NCBI RefSeq assembly: GCF_001949145.1
Contig: NW_019091367.1
Location: 1,831,154-1,887,998 of the forward strand
Source: Acanthaster planci
Taxonomy: Eukaryota > Echinodermata > Asteroidea > Valvatida > Acanthasteridae
DNA: 56,845 nucleotides
Direction of reading: 5' to 3'
Made by a program: the position numbers and the translations under genes. Below, in pieces: positions 1-12,700 of this stretch (position 1 is the stretch's first letter; the number at the start of each line of letters is the position of its first letter). The notes under the pieces are model-generated. The model was given only the letters and a program-made list of their open reading frames with translations, did not search any database and was not told where the DNA came from.

Positions 1-215
1 ACTCCACCAGTCCTGGACTGGAAATTACTCCTCAGCCCCAGGCTGTGGTTACTCACCAGTCCCAGACCGGGATTTCTCTGCCAGTCCCTGACTGGAAATT
101 ACTCCACCCAGTCCCCGACTGGTATTAGGCCTACCCTGCCATCTTCTTGCTGGATGTACTCATCAGCCCCAGGCTGTGGTTACTCGCTGGTCCCAGACCG
201 GGATTTAATCGTTAT
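1..215. repeat. Degenerate tandem repeat of short palindromic units
   Basis: Imperfect copies of a GC-rich unit with the palindromic core CCAGTCC-GACTGG recur at about 7, 81 and 108. A longer block (CAGCCCCAGGCTGTGGTTAC, then CAGACCGGGATTT) occurs at 33 and again at 164, giving a higher-order period of about 131 bp. It is cut by the left window edge, so the true length is unknown. There is no coding potential that I trust. It looks like a satellite or minisatellite, or the end of a mobile element. Confidence 0.7.
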
Positions 216-1809
216 GCTGACATCTTAGTGCTTCTAACACTGGTAGTGCCGGTTCCCCTTCCCGACCTTTGATTAAATATTGCCATGGCTGACGTCGCTT
301 CCCGGAGTGCTGGAGTATACCGAGCCGGTGAGTTACCGCTGACTGGGTGTCCCTGTAAACCTGAACCAACCACAGCGCTTGCTCAGCGGCTCGGTATAAT
401 CAGTGGTATATTAAATTGCTATTACTTCATGTTCACTTCAGTTTCGTTAACCCAACTTTGGTCACACACAGATTCTTGTAAAACACCTTGAGCTTGATGG
501 GTGGTTTCAATTTGGAGAAAATATCATTTAAGTTCAAAGGACAAGTGGATTCAGTGATTATATTTTATTTTTCTTAAAATTGTTGGGTATGTTTAGACAC
601 TGAAACATGAAGTCTGTGATTAGAAATCGTGCTTGGTTACTTTTTAGACCAGTTTCATTTCATAGGTTAGGCAAAGGGCAAAAAGAATGTCCAAGACCAA
701 TGTTTGGATATCAAATTCCTGTTCTCTTCCACAGAAGAATGCAAAAGTACAAGAAATTTGAAATTTCTAATTAGAATGATAATTATTATTAAAATTGAGC
801 AAACCTTCGATTTAAAATCAAATCTTGCAAGAGGCCTACATATGTTGAAGCATCATATACTTTGTAAAATCCGTTGTTTTGTCATGTTGTATATTTTGGT
901 GCTTTAAATAATATGATTATATTTTTGAACTATGGAGGTAAATAATATGTGATTACTAAATGCAACTATTTTTTAGCTAACAAAGACTTGTCCATGGTAC
1001 AGGAAAGTATATCATTAGAACCTGCTTTTGAAGACTTATCGTTCAAAGTTACTTGGATTTAATAATTTCATGACAAAATTCGGATGTTCAGAGTTTTAGC
1101 TGTGTATTTGATTTTGAGGATTGTGCTGTTCTGTTTCTTTTTTTTTTTATTTTTCTGCACAATCTACACATTTTAAGTTGAGCCAAATATATGAATTACC
1201 TCAGTTTATTGAATAAGATTTGCATCAAATATTTTCTTTTACTGTAAAAGGCACTTTTATGGCAAATTTATGATTAAACTGCGTCAGGCCTATTTTCAGT
1301 GAAATTTCCAATGTCATTGTATTTCTTATAAATGATAACTATGAAGGTGATCCTTATGCCCCATGTCACCCTTTGAATTCTTGACATAATCGGCTTATAT
1401 GTATGCCACGGTTCATTTAGTCATTCCAATGTGCCCCCCCATTTCAACCTAGTTAATATCCGTGTACTCGCTAAGTTTATCCCAGTCATTGGTGCAAAGT
1501 GCATTTATTCTTTCATCCACTCGGACTCGATCTTTATAATATTTGATTTGAGAAGACTACAAGCAGAAAAAAACTTCTTAGGATGATGTAGGCGTGCGTC
1601 CACCCTTCCCCCCCTTTATATTTTCTATCCCGAACCTCGGTTCATTTACTGCAGACAGAGTGCTTGTAGCCGTCTCTTTTGTAAACACCTGAACCTTTCA
1701 TACACGCTACCTTGGCAGACCACTATTACATGTACAAGAACACTGCTTAATACATTTTGTCCCGATTTGCATGTTTTTTTTTAAGTCGACGATTTCGCTC
1801 AAGTTTGTC
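216..1809. other. Upstream intergenic DNA, no gene recognised
   Basis: AT-rich sequence with no convincing exon. The only structure seen is an inverted repeat near 315-400, where a TATACCGAGCCG arm is matched by CGGCTCGGTATA. An ATG at 285 sits in a good Kozak context and is followed at 328 by a donor-like GTGAGT. No downstream exon could be linked to it, and part of it lies in that inverted repeat, so I do not call it a gene. Confidence 0.5.
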
Positions 1810-1965
1810 GTGCCAAATCTCGCGGGATTAAACGGGAGTTGGCACCTTAACTGGTGTCCGTTGGTTTTCGACATTGTGCATTGTCAGGGCTGTGATAGGG
1901 AAATTGGTGTCGAGTACCAGTCGTCGACCTCGATCCGGTCTCTTTTTCTCCTCGTGGATATCGCC
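1810..1965 (+). promoter_or_regulatory. RPL18A core promoter and TOP-type 5' UTR
   Basis: A pyrimidine tract (TCTCTTTTTCTCCTC, 1939-1953) ends 12 bases before the RPL18A ATG at 1966. Ribosomal protein mRNAs typically start at a C inside such a tract (5' TOP), which gives growth-dependent (mTOR/LARP1) translational control. The most likely start is the C at 1940. About 120 bp upstream, at 1818-1827, TCTCGCGGGA resembles the TCTCGCGA element of housekeeping promoters. The tract is seen directly. The start site and the regulation are inferred from the family. Confidence 0.65.
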
Positions 1966-4900
1966 ATGAAGGCCCAAGGACAGGTTTGTATTTTCGACGT
2001 AATTTTCTGTATTGGGAGTTCCCTTCGAGTATAATTTTTGAAATCTGTATTGAAATACGACATCATAGATTCTATATGTTCTGTTGATTAAATTGTGTTT
2101 GATTTAGTAATCTCGCTGTAACAGAAAACAGGCTTAGCAATCATGGCAATCAGCGTAGGCTAATCAGAACACCGCAGCTGGCCTACCAAACTACATGGAC
2201 ATGATGAACTAGGCTAGTATCAGAAACGGTTGCGCCTGCAACCATCAGTTGAGCCCAGTTTTCGGACACAATTTATTGCCAAACGTAGCCCCACTAGTGT
2301 GGCACGGACTCTCACTCCCGCTCCATCCTTAGCCACACATCCGTATACGCAATTTCATGTCGGCATTGGCCTACTGAAAATTTTCGGCACACCCACTTAC
2401 CATCGTGGACGCAATTTCTTTTGCACACAAACATGTGATCCGTGACCTTTCTGCTTTCTAAAAACCCTTTATTGAATGATTTCACTCACGTTATTCAGGT
2501 ATTTTCCAGTCTTTTTGCCTTTATCTATTCAATCTAACGAGCTCGCTCTCACAGTCGCCATCTTTAAAATAAGGTCGTCGAACATTACGCCACTTGACCC
2601 CTAATCTTCTTGAAGGCTGTTCCATGTCAAGACATCTTATACACGGACTGAGCGATAAGATACTACATGTTCCAGTGGGCTCTTCCAAAACTTGGGCAGC
2701 AGTTTAGATATGTCTTGACATGGAACAAGTCAATAGGGAGTATGCACACTTAAAGAAAATGGAGATACCATCTTGCTTAAAATAAATTTCAGGTCTGCGA
2801 GGTGTTCAGTGTCAGTGCCGGCATCGCCATCAGCCTTGAGTGATATTTTTAACAGCTTTTTCAAGTTGCTGTTTTTTATAATATCTCAAAGAATATAGAA
2901 ATACAATCAAACTTAGAAATACTTGGGCAACATGACTTCGCCTGCCCAGTTTTTTCAGACAAATCTCATAGGTTTGTTTACAGGGGCATCAAGTGTTTTC
3001 CGTATATGGAACTCTTTCTGGCCAAACTTTGTTTTTCGATGTCATCTAGCTTTTTGCAGGAGTGTCTTTGGGGGAAAAGTTCCACATTGGGCCACCACCT
3101 TACTTAGACCTCGTCCACACAGTTCATGGGCCGTGACAAAAAAGTAAATTATCCCCCCCCCCCAAAAAAAAACCCCAACTGCCGTCACATGTATGACCAT
3201 CTAGTCACCAAGTCCCTAAGTTAGATTTACACATTTTAGTAGTTTACAACAAGTCCGTGAGTCACATTAATGCATCTACGAGTATCAACTGTAGGATGCC
3301 TCCTCAGACAGCCAGACGTGTGTTGTGACGGTTTCATCGTCGGTCAGCATCAATGGACGTGGTCAGATGATGACAGTTGCGTCAAATTCTGTCAAGTGTG
3401 ATTTTTGTACTTACAAGCATCGTTGGGGTATATCATGGTTATTTCCGGAACTGTAAGGTTTTACAGAGCTTACAGATAGCAGTGTATATTTGAAGTTTAG
3501 TCACTTCGATAGTACAGAGTTTTTCTGCCATCACTTATATTTGTGGCATAGGATTTCACAAAGGCTTTTGGGATAGGTTTGGTGTCAGATGGGGGGTTTG
3601 TTTAGCTTGTATCGAATCAAAATATTGAAATTTACAACATGTTTGCTCACCCACACCTCACAAGATCGCAGCGAGTGCTCACTCTCAGTCATGTCAATTG
3701 AAAGGTGATCGTTGTCTGCGGTAAGATAGCTTGACCAATTACAGTGCGGCTCCTGTATCTCTCTTTTTATTTTCTGTTCACCCAGAAATGAAAGCCGTAT
3801 TTCAATTGGTTGAATTGCGCTGTAAACACTACCTGCCCAATTGCATACACATATACTAGATGTGGCATCAATAGGATGCAAAACTAGTGTCTGTTGACGA
3901 TCAGTTGTTAAGAACCCGTAAAATGCTTGAATTATAATTTTTGTTTTGTTTAGGTTTTTTGGGGTGGAGGGAATAGCACATTTATAAATTGTTTACTTTT
4001 CAAACCTGTTTCCATTTTTACCTTCATTTCACTTCTGTGTCTTGCAAACTCACTGTAAGACTACAATAAAAAGATCCAGTCTCATGACCTGTGCACCAAA
4101 AGTTTGTGAAAACTAATGGCGCCTCTATGTACATGTACTTGTGGTGAAAACTAAGGCTGTATTTGGTGGGGGAGGGGATAAAACTGCATCCATAACGAAA
4201 GAGCCAATCACCAGGCTTCTCACTCACATTTATAGCTGTTTTGAATTAGACTCCAACTGATAACAGCAAATAATTGTTAGGTTACTGCTGTGGTGAAATT
4301 TCCATCTGTAAGCAGCGGCCATCTGAGGGACATCCAAATCTGTTGTCTAGAGCTAGGTTTAGGTCTTTGCTCCATTGGAAATGTGTGGAGACGCGTAGAC
4401 AATAGACCTAGCTGTAGTTCTGGAAGCCCGTTTCGGACATGGCCTAAGTGTTGGAACACTCTGCTAAGAGTAATCGAACAGTCCTTTGAAGTGGTTTTCA
4501 TTTCAATATCCCAGTGCTCTCTTTGGTCTGTGTTTCAATCCCTTTTCATCTTTCTCTTGTCCAACAGCTGAAGGAGTTTCAGGTGATCGGTCGAGCCCTC
4601 CCGACCGACAAGGAGCGCCTGCCGGCGCTCTACAAGATGCGGATCTTCGCGACAGAGGAGGTGTCGGCCAAGTCGCGCTTCTGGTACTTCATCAAGAAGC
4701 TGAAGAAGATCAAGAAGACCAAGGGGGAGATCGTCTCCTGCCGGAAGGTAAGAGACCTAGACACGGTCGGTCTTACTTTGGACGGTGAGGCTTTTGACCG
4801 CAAGGCCTCAGTCATGTCGATGCTGAATGCTGGAGCCGACTGTTCAAATTGATTGCGAAAAGCTTTCTCTCGCTTGCAGCTTCATGATATGACATGCAGG

Positions 4901-7326
4901 CCCAGGTGTCAGAAGAGAACTCTGTTTACTCCTGAGGTTTGTTGTTTTGCGGTCATTAACCCCCCTCCCCCAGTCCTCACTCCTTCAAGTTTAATTACAG
5001 ACACCATCGGAGGTAAAGAGTGAGTTGTCCATTACGGAATACACAGCTTTGCACATCATACGTTGGCTCAAAGAAGCTCATCTCTGCTGGCCAATTCCCA
5101 AATGTGCAAATATCAAACAATCGGCTGCTTGTCGCCTTTCAGAACAAACAACTGTGTTCATGGGAGTGAATCAAGTTGCCACAAAACCATTTTTTTTTTT
5201 TGATGGGTTAAATTTGTTGTGTAGAAGTGGTAATAACTCGAGGCTCTGTGGTCTAGCCTTTCTGGACATTTTGGTTTAGGCTTTTTTTTAGGTGTTGAAT
5301 AGCATGTTTTTTGTGCATAAATGTGAAATCGAACCCTGCGTGAAACAAGCATCACTGGATTCCATAGTCCTTGATAAATCTACCAAAGCCAGCAGGTTTG
5401 CCAGGATGAGAGATGAGAGAGATAGGATTAAACTGTAAGAATTTGAAGGGTCTGTCAACTGAAATATCCAACTAACCATCCATCATGAACTTTCCTAATC
5501 TGCCCCTGAAGTTCTGGGGCAGATCATAACTTGTCTAGCTTTGTTGATGCCAGGGAGGTTCCCAAATCCCCAAAATTCCAACAGTGAGGGCAACCGGCAA
5601 CAAAGTGATAGGTTTCGAAGCCCACCTGAATGAAGTAACGGATTCCATCTTACTACATGATTTGTAATATTTTGCACATTTGAGGATCTTAAAATAGGGC
5701 TTACATGTGGTGTGCACTAGCCCATATTTAGGTACTGGCCTGTTATATCAAATTCAGTTCTGTACTCGGCAGTTCTTTGAAATCGTGCCCCAAGCTGAAA
5801 TAAAATGTACAGGAGATTGTGTATGTCGACATTACTCCAGATTAATCTTCTTTTTGTTGGGTCACTTCTGTGGCAGATCTACGAGACCAAGCCAACCAAG
5901 ATCAAGAACTTTGGCATTTGGCTTCGGTACGACTCTCGCAGTGGGACTCATAACATGTACAGGGAATACCGTGACCTGACCACGGCTGGCGCAGTCACTC
6001 AATGCTGTGAGTAATGCCATACCTTTGTACATTTCGCTTCTTGAAGTCGTTCCATTTATTTCTCAGAAATTCTGAGTATTCACAAGATCTAAATTAGTTT
6101 GAGCCCGAGGGCCATTGTAGAGTTGCAGAGATGGGCTGTACATGTACATGGTTTTGCACAGTCCTTGCCAAGGAATTGTCTTCGTTCCATGTAGTCCATG
6201 GAATTCTCTTTGGCCCTTTACATTGTTCTGAAGTGGACCACCAACTCATCTGAGACACTTTCCGAACCTAACGCTGCGACATGTGTTTTGCCATAATGAA
6301 CACTCTAAGTTGTCTCATCCATGCGCATTGTTTGCACCTAAGAGATAGTGACCGTCAGTAGACCTGAGCCTGTAACTGGCTCTATTCTTGGTCCCCATCC
6401 CAACCCTCTGCTCTGACCCTGTCTGTCACAGACCGTGACATGGGAGCTCGTCACCGCGCCCGGGCCTCCTGCATCCAGATCATGAAGGTGGAGACGGTGT
6501 CGGCCAAGAAGTGCCGACGGGCCAACATCAAGCAGTTCCATGTAAGTGTCCCTGTCAGAACTATTGTCTATGTTATGTGTGACCCACCATCCCCAAAAGC
6601 AGGCTGAAGTAGGTAACTTCATGACCCTAAAATAGTGGAATCTCCACTGTTCAGGTTTTCATGGGCATTTTACAGCTATCACTACTTACTGCAGACAGAA
6701 TTTCGATTTAACACGGATCACTTTAAAGTGTACCAAAAAGTTGAAGGAGAGGAATTGTCCAACATCACGAATACGGACTTTAGCCTGGTTTGGGGATGGT
6801 GGGTCGCATATTTGTCTTGCCAGAGACACCAGGGAAGCTCCCTGAATTCTCCCCTTACACTTCACAGTCGGAACCCATCTCTGTTTGATACCAACACATT
6901 TTTTGTCTACGTTCTTGTTAGGATATGTAGTTAACAAGGGCTTGGCTTGTACATTCCTGGACCTGTCAGAATTTCAGGAGACTTCTGTTAAACTGTATCA
7001 GAGAATGCATGCCAACCTGGAAAGCATATTTCACAGTATCCTGTGAAAAATAGCTCTGTGAGCAGAAAACTGTGCTGTGAGCAATACGATGGTGTGCTCG
7101 CTTATAGTGGCAGGTTTTCTAGGTTTACTCATCTGTTGTAAGGAAATTACTTTGAACTTCCGACCACAGTATGCAGAGTGGAATCCTTACACACTTCTAT
7201 CTCCCATCTTCGCTCTCCCCTCTATTGCCACAGAACTCCAAGATCAAGTTCCCCTTGACTCACCGTACCCAGCGTACCTTCAGGCCCATCTTCACCACCA
7301 GAAGGCCCAACACCTGCTTCAAGTAG
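1966..7326 (+). CDS. RPL18A: 60S ribosomal protein L18a (eL20), five coding exons
   Basis: Structural protein of the large cytosolic ribosomal subunit. Coding exons are 1966-1983, 4568-4747, 5877-6006, 6432-6541 and 7234-7326. All introns are GT-AG and all phases agree, giving 176 aa, the usual length of the family. The first exon holds only MKAQGQ, a tiny first coding exon typical of ribosomal protein genes, and the ATG follows a TOP tract. Recognition rests on near-invariant family blocks: KSRFWYF (exon 2), [20 protein letters not shown] and TAGAVTQC (exon 3), [12 protein letters not shown] (exon 3/4, with the Tyr codon split by the intron) and RRPNT at the C terminus. The C terminus ends CFK rather than the vertebrate FF. 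Intron 1 (2.6 kb) contains a small inverted repeat. The gene converges on ACAD9. Confidence 0.97.
2618..2727. repeat. Inverted repeat in RPL18A intron 1
   Basis: The left arm at 2618-2637 (TGTTCCATGTCAAGACATCT) is mirrored by the right arm at 2706-2727, which reads AGATATGTCTTGACATGGAACA. The arms are about 20 bp with a loop of about 68 bp. It has the shape of a MITE or foldback element. No target duplication was evident. The rest of intron 1 (1984-4567) shows nothing I can name. Confidence 0.6.
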
Positions 7327-7496
7327 ACACCCCTTACAGAAGACGTGATAACTGTCCACCTCACGGAGGGGAAAATGGCTCAACAAGATAGGGTCTTGTG
7401 GGATCAACTGTAGCCTTACACACCAGCCGTTAAGATTACCTCTCCAATCGAGAGAGGGCATACATGTATATTACAGTGTTTGTGGTGGAATTGGTG

Positions 7497-7502
7497 AATA
7501 AA
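7497..7502 (+). terminator. RPL18A poly(A) signal AATAAA
   Basis: A canonical AATAAA lies 171 bp after the RPL18A stop codon, inside GTGAATAAAAGAC. A 3' UTR of about 190 nt is typical of a ribosomal protein mRNA. Confidence 0.8.
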
Positions 7503-7519
7503 AGACTTTGAAAGAAATC

Positions 7520-8021
7520 ATCCAATCTATTACGCTGTCTGGCTCCATTGTGTCACTTGGTTCTAGTTGTTCGTCATGGCACTATCTCTTCTTGATTACA
7601 AAAAAGGTTGTAACTAGTCCGTAGGGCATTGAACATCATCAAGGCATAGTTGGTTACAACCTCTAGGGTCATTTTACCCTTGTCTTTGCCTCAGTTGTCG
7701 TGAGAAATTGTCCCTGTTGACAATTTCATTTCTTTGATTTCCAAGTGTCCCCTTGCCATTTTACAGAGAAAGTGTATATGAGGTGTGGTCATTTGGCATG
7801 AAAAAACCTTGTTCTGCCAGCGTGAGTATGCTCAGTGCGCGGGAGTTGCCATGTGGCCACACTTAAAAGACTGATCTCGTGCCGATATTAATTAGTCAGT
7901 AATGACTACTGCACTCATTCTGTGCATGTGCAGTTGTAGACAATGTAGTGAGCTGGCTAGAGACTAGAAATTCTCTACAAATTCGGGATAAATCACAGCT
8001 TGGAAATTTCTGACAAATCTG
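7520..8021. other. Intergenic gap between convergent RPL18A and ACAD9
   Basis: About 500 bp between the two inferred 3' ends. No exon, repeat or RNA gene was recognised. Confidence 0.5.
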
Positions 8022-9712
8022 TTTATTCATTTTATTCAGATAAATACACGTACATTTACAACCACACTAGCATTTATGTCACACATTTGGTAACACTTAA
8101 ATGTCAGAGGCACTAAATGGGCAATGTACAAGTTCAAAGCATGGTGCGACCAGCATAATGGTTTCTGACAGACATCCAGCATAGTCTTAATGCAGCCAGG
8201 AATTTCCTTGTTTCCGGCAATTTATCAATTGCACCCAGATGAGGTCATTTTGGCTTCAAAAGCTTAGGGGCTTGTCTGGTGTCGCCATGTTGCCAATATG
8301 AGTGCAATTCCTCAGAAGAAGCATTCAAAGACATTTTATTCGCATTTAATGTTGACAATACAAAACCACAGAGTTATTTACGTGGGGATGCATGTACCTT
8401 TTTGTTTTGTTCTGACCCGACCCAAAAAGCCACAGAAATTATGTGGGGAAAAGGTACAAAAATGTTTGATATCTCAATGGGAACAAAACCTCGGCATACC
8501 AACATGCAATCTTAACAGCATCGAACAACTTCAATCATTTTGTTATTAACAGCTACCCGGTATTGTCTGTTTTGGAAAACATAAGACTTGAGTGCCTAAA
8601 CGTTGACTTGTTACAAACAGGAGGTAGTAATAACAGTGCACTTATTGTCGGCATTCAACTTTACAGTGGATGAAACACAAAACTGAATTACAATGTAATC
8701 ATTCCCATAACATCCGTGATGGTATGGTCACCAGATCACTTATTTCACTACTTACTGTGAAAACCGGACTTGACAATAGGTGGCAAAATAAGACACCTGG
8801 TGACTGGACGATCATGGACATTACATGTCTGTGTAATTAACACATTTGCATTGTTAAGGCAGGAAAACCAAAGGCATTTTAATCTACAACTAACACTTTA
8901 CACCGGATGGCCAAATCCCGTCCAGACGGCACACTATTACACAACCAAAATATGAGTCAATGCAGCAAACATGGCCCTGAAGAAAAATGCAGATTTGTTA
9001 ACATTTAGCATTTTACCAGTTGCATTTTTGGACAGTGAAAGTATTTTTGGGCTCAACTGCTCAGTGATCAAGTCTTTCTTTGGTAAATGTGGGAAAACAA
9101 AGCTTATCTCCTTTGGTATTGTTTCACTAAGAACCTTTGTCAATCCTAACTCCATGGCTATGCAGAAATCTAATGGCCCATTCTTTGTAAATGTACTCCA
9201 GCTATCAAGCAGGCAGGAAACTCATTTGAGGATGGGCCAATTTCCTTGTTCTTTTCCCATCAAATAGTTTCTGCTACTGTCCAAATTGGTAGGAGTGGTC
9301 CGCTTAGTAAACATCTGAACGGGAGAATCATCACCACATTGGAATGCACGTAATGTTTGCTGCGATATTAATTTATTGGGTCTATCATAAACTTGAAGCA
9401 AATTGGACGTCAACAACACATCCAAGTGAAGTCATAATTTACTTTTAAAATATTTATACAGTGCATGCTAATGGCACATGTTGCTTTAACCCTAACCCCC
9501 TAGGGTGTATGTAAAATCGTATTGAAATTGGAGGATGTGGGACTCTTGGGGTTAAAGGTACAATTGGACTATTTCGTCTTGGGAATGAAAACTGTTACCA
9601 CGTTAAATTACACTGTGTTCACAGCTGATACAAGTCTGTTACATGAATAACACGCAGACCAGAGTCCACATGGTCGGCAGGCACACTGGCCGAAGCATTT
9701 CGGACGGTCAGT
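8022..9712 (-). other. Inferred ACAD9 3' UTR with two poly(A) signals
   Basis: On the - strand, AATAAA occurs at 8036-8031 and 8027-8022, about 1.7 kb after the ACAD9 stop. No better signal was noticed closer to the stop, so a long 3' UTR is inferred. A small TTAA-flanked repeat lies inside it (9486-9555). The signals are seen directly. The transcript end is a guess. Confidence 0.5.
9486..9555. mobile_element. TTAA-flanked CCCT-ended mini-element (copy 1)
   Basis: A 70-bp unit starting TTAACCCTAACCCCC and ending TTGGGGTTAA, with imperfect terminal inverted repeats. TTAA at both ends and CCC-type termini match the target duplication and tip of piggyBac-class elements and their MITEs. Three similar units occur at 39704, 45199 and 47006. 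Confidence 0.5.
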
Positions 9713-12700
9713 CTAGAATTCCCTGGTCAGTGGATGGGCCGCAACGTACCCTCGGTTGTCGCACACCTCGTTGGCAATCCTCTCTAAGACAGAATCACCA
9801 TTGTGGTCTGGTGCTGCAAATGAAAAAAAAAAAAATGATATAAACGTAGCAAAGCTCTGTCTACCCGACGCTCTAAAAAGAGTGTAATATGGCCCTTCAA
9901 CATGCTTTTACCACCTGTCACTGGATGATGTGTTAACTCACACAATTTGCCTTATTTGTTCTGCGGAGGGTGTGCACACTTGTTTAAGAATTCTTTCTCA
10001 TTCCCGTGGTTGACGTATTAACGTGTCATGAAATTGTAAGGTTGAAAGATTAACAAAGGAAAAAGCCTGCCCCCAACAGCTGTTTTTGGGGGAAGAAAAT
10101 CCCACATTATGTGGTTATGTGCCAGTGCGGTATACATGTACATAACCCAACGAGACTGATGATCTCTGATATGAAGGTTCCACAAACAAGTTGACTCTTC
10201 TGGCAAACGACTAGAAAATGTGAGTGTGAAGGTGTGTAATGTTCTCACTGGTGACGAGAAAGTCTGGCTTTCAGTTATTTTGGTTTAATTCGAATAAAAT
10301 GGATACAACGGTTTTTCTGAAGCTTTTTCAAGATAGTTTAACTACGGCCTGGACACTGAATCTCCATAATATTGCACATGTTGAGTGCCATTATCAGATT
10401 TCTGTGCCGAGTGGATTCCTCCCACGCTAAGGTGCTAGCGGTTCGTGTTCATTCTGTTGAAATTCAGTTCTGCACCGTTTATTTCACAGGCATGCGCATG
10501 GCAGAGTGCATGCAGTCAGAGCCTTTTGCTGGCTCTTACAGGCAAGCCGCACGGTGCCGCCTGCAATTCAAAGCACGAAGTCGGCACCCTGGGAGAGATG
10601 ACGCAACTCCCATCCTCATCTCACCTAGGGAAATGTCCAAGAAGTTCTTCTGTATCCTCTCCTCGGCCTGCTGGCAGAACGTCTTGGCTATCAGCATCTC
10701 ATGGTCGCAGTTGCGTAAGCCGATGGTCTTGGATCGGGAAACTCTGGACAGGACCGCCGTCATGGCATACACGTCGATGAGAATGTTGGCTATACGCTTC
10801 AAGACCAACTGCTCGTTCATGATTCCCTACAGCACAGAATACACAAGGACCAAAGCTTAACTTTGAAATCTGACACTGCATGCAGGCTAGAAAGTCTTTC
10901 AATCATTTTTTTTTTCACCTTAATAGATATTCATTCCCTAATGTTATCCACCTGCTCTAGCACTTGTTACACTTCATGAATCTTATTGACTAACATTCCA
11001 TTTTAACCATGAAGCAAAAAAAACTCCTGCACTTTAAAACACCAAACGTCAACGGCGGCTTTTTCCCTTTATATTTCTTACCTTCTTGTATTTGGCAAGC
11101 AGTGTCTCAACTGTGTAGCCAAACTCGGTGACAAATTTCTCCAATTTCTTGGCTGTGTCCTGCATCAAGAAAAATGTACGCCAAATATAGATTGAAGGTC
11201 AAGTCTCAGAGTAGCTCAACACTACGCAGTAGTTTGAAGTTTGATGCCTTCTGATTCAAAACTTTGACAGGTCTTCTTCAGCAGTTCGTGAAACCAAGTG
11301 GTTTGATTTGAACCATAAAAAGTGACTGTTAACCATTTTGCACGCAAGGGACCGTTCAGTGGTCGGGTAGCCTGAGTGAAAGAGAATGGATTGACCCCAA
11401 GTCTTGGTACCAGATGTTGCTTCACTTGAGAAGTTCTGAGGAGGCACTGAACTGTAAATTGTCTGTTTCAGGGCCTTCACAACTTTTTGCATTCGTTCTT
11501 TCCTGTGGTGAGCACTCACGTTGAAAACGGGGTGGACCCCACCGCTGTCGTGGTCCAGCTTGACGTTTCCTTTCTTGATACCCATCTTGTAGAGGGCACG
11601 GTCCACGAGAGCCTTGTACACGAAGCCTGGATTCTTGAGGGGGCTCTGCAACTTTCTGGAGATTCCAAGACAAATACGGGAATGAATACCCACTCAAATA
11701 TGGCATCAATTCTACTGCACGTACAAATGGTTTATCAGTGTCTAGGTAACAAGGTAACTTATCCCTGGAAGCCGTCCATTCTTAGGACAAGCAACAGCCT
11801 ACTCAAATAAAATGTGATAAAAGCATTCCTTTGTCTTTGTTAATCCCATCACTTTTTACTGATCTTCTGAAAGGACTTGTGGCTCGACCTGCAACATAAC
11901 TGCTGCTCTGGTATTTACCTTAAACAATTTGAATCATGCACTGACGTGGCTGAACTCCCAGCCAACTTCAAGTCAATTCAGATCCCCCTCACCAGTAAAA
12001 GACTGTCAGTGTTAAGGACATTATGCAGTAGATGAATGACTGATTGGAAAGGACAAAGACATTTTGTTCCTGTTCTGAGAAGGCTTCCTTTATCCTTCAT
12101 TCTCACCAAGTTGTCAGCTATTCAGATAGGCGCTGGAATTTGGTTGCCTTTCTTTTGTTTCTGTACAATTTGCGCCTTGTTAAACTTCTGGCCCAACTGG
12201 TCATTGACTCAAATTATGCCAGTGGACAAGTCAAACTTTTCAGGGATATTTTTCCCCTATTTTTTATCCTTTATTCTGTGATTACACTGAAACGTTCACA
12301 ATAGCTGGAAGCCCCTTCACTTCCACCAAATTTCAGGCCCACTAGTTTTTCTTCATTTGTAGAAATGCTGGGTTTTCTTGGACTCACTTGACCGTCTCTG
12401 TCAGTTCCTTGCCTGCCGCCTGCATGCCCGTGAGGGCCACATACATGCGCAGGATCTCGTTGGTGCCTTCGAAGATGAGCAGGATGCGGGCATCGCGCAG
12501 GTACCGCTCGTAGGGGTAATCCTTCATGTACCCCAGGCCACCGAGAATCTGGAGGGCCTCGCTTACGTGGGTCCAGCTACCTTCAGAGCTGTAAATCTGT
12601 GGCAATCAGCAGAATGGGGACAAGGAGAGAAGACAGCACTGATTGTAAATGGCTACTTGATCTCGGTAAGCCAAGATTTTGCTTACCTTCACCTCAACAT

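Noticed and set aside
285-327. ATG in strong Kozak context followed by a GTGAGT donor, like a first coding exon
   Set aside because: No matching second exon could be found before RPL18A, only 14 codons are available, and the segment overlaps an inverted repeat.
3360-3450. ATGATGA word in RPL18A intron 1, a possible snoRNA C box
   Set aside because: No D box (CTGA) at a suitable distance and no terminal stem. An H/ACA snoRNA, as known in vertebrate RPL18A introns, could not be recognised by eye either.
10372-10860. 162-codon open frame on the + strand
   Set aside because: It is the antisense shadow of ACAD9 exon 14, whose - strand product is clearly conserved.
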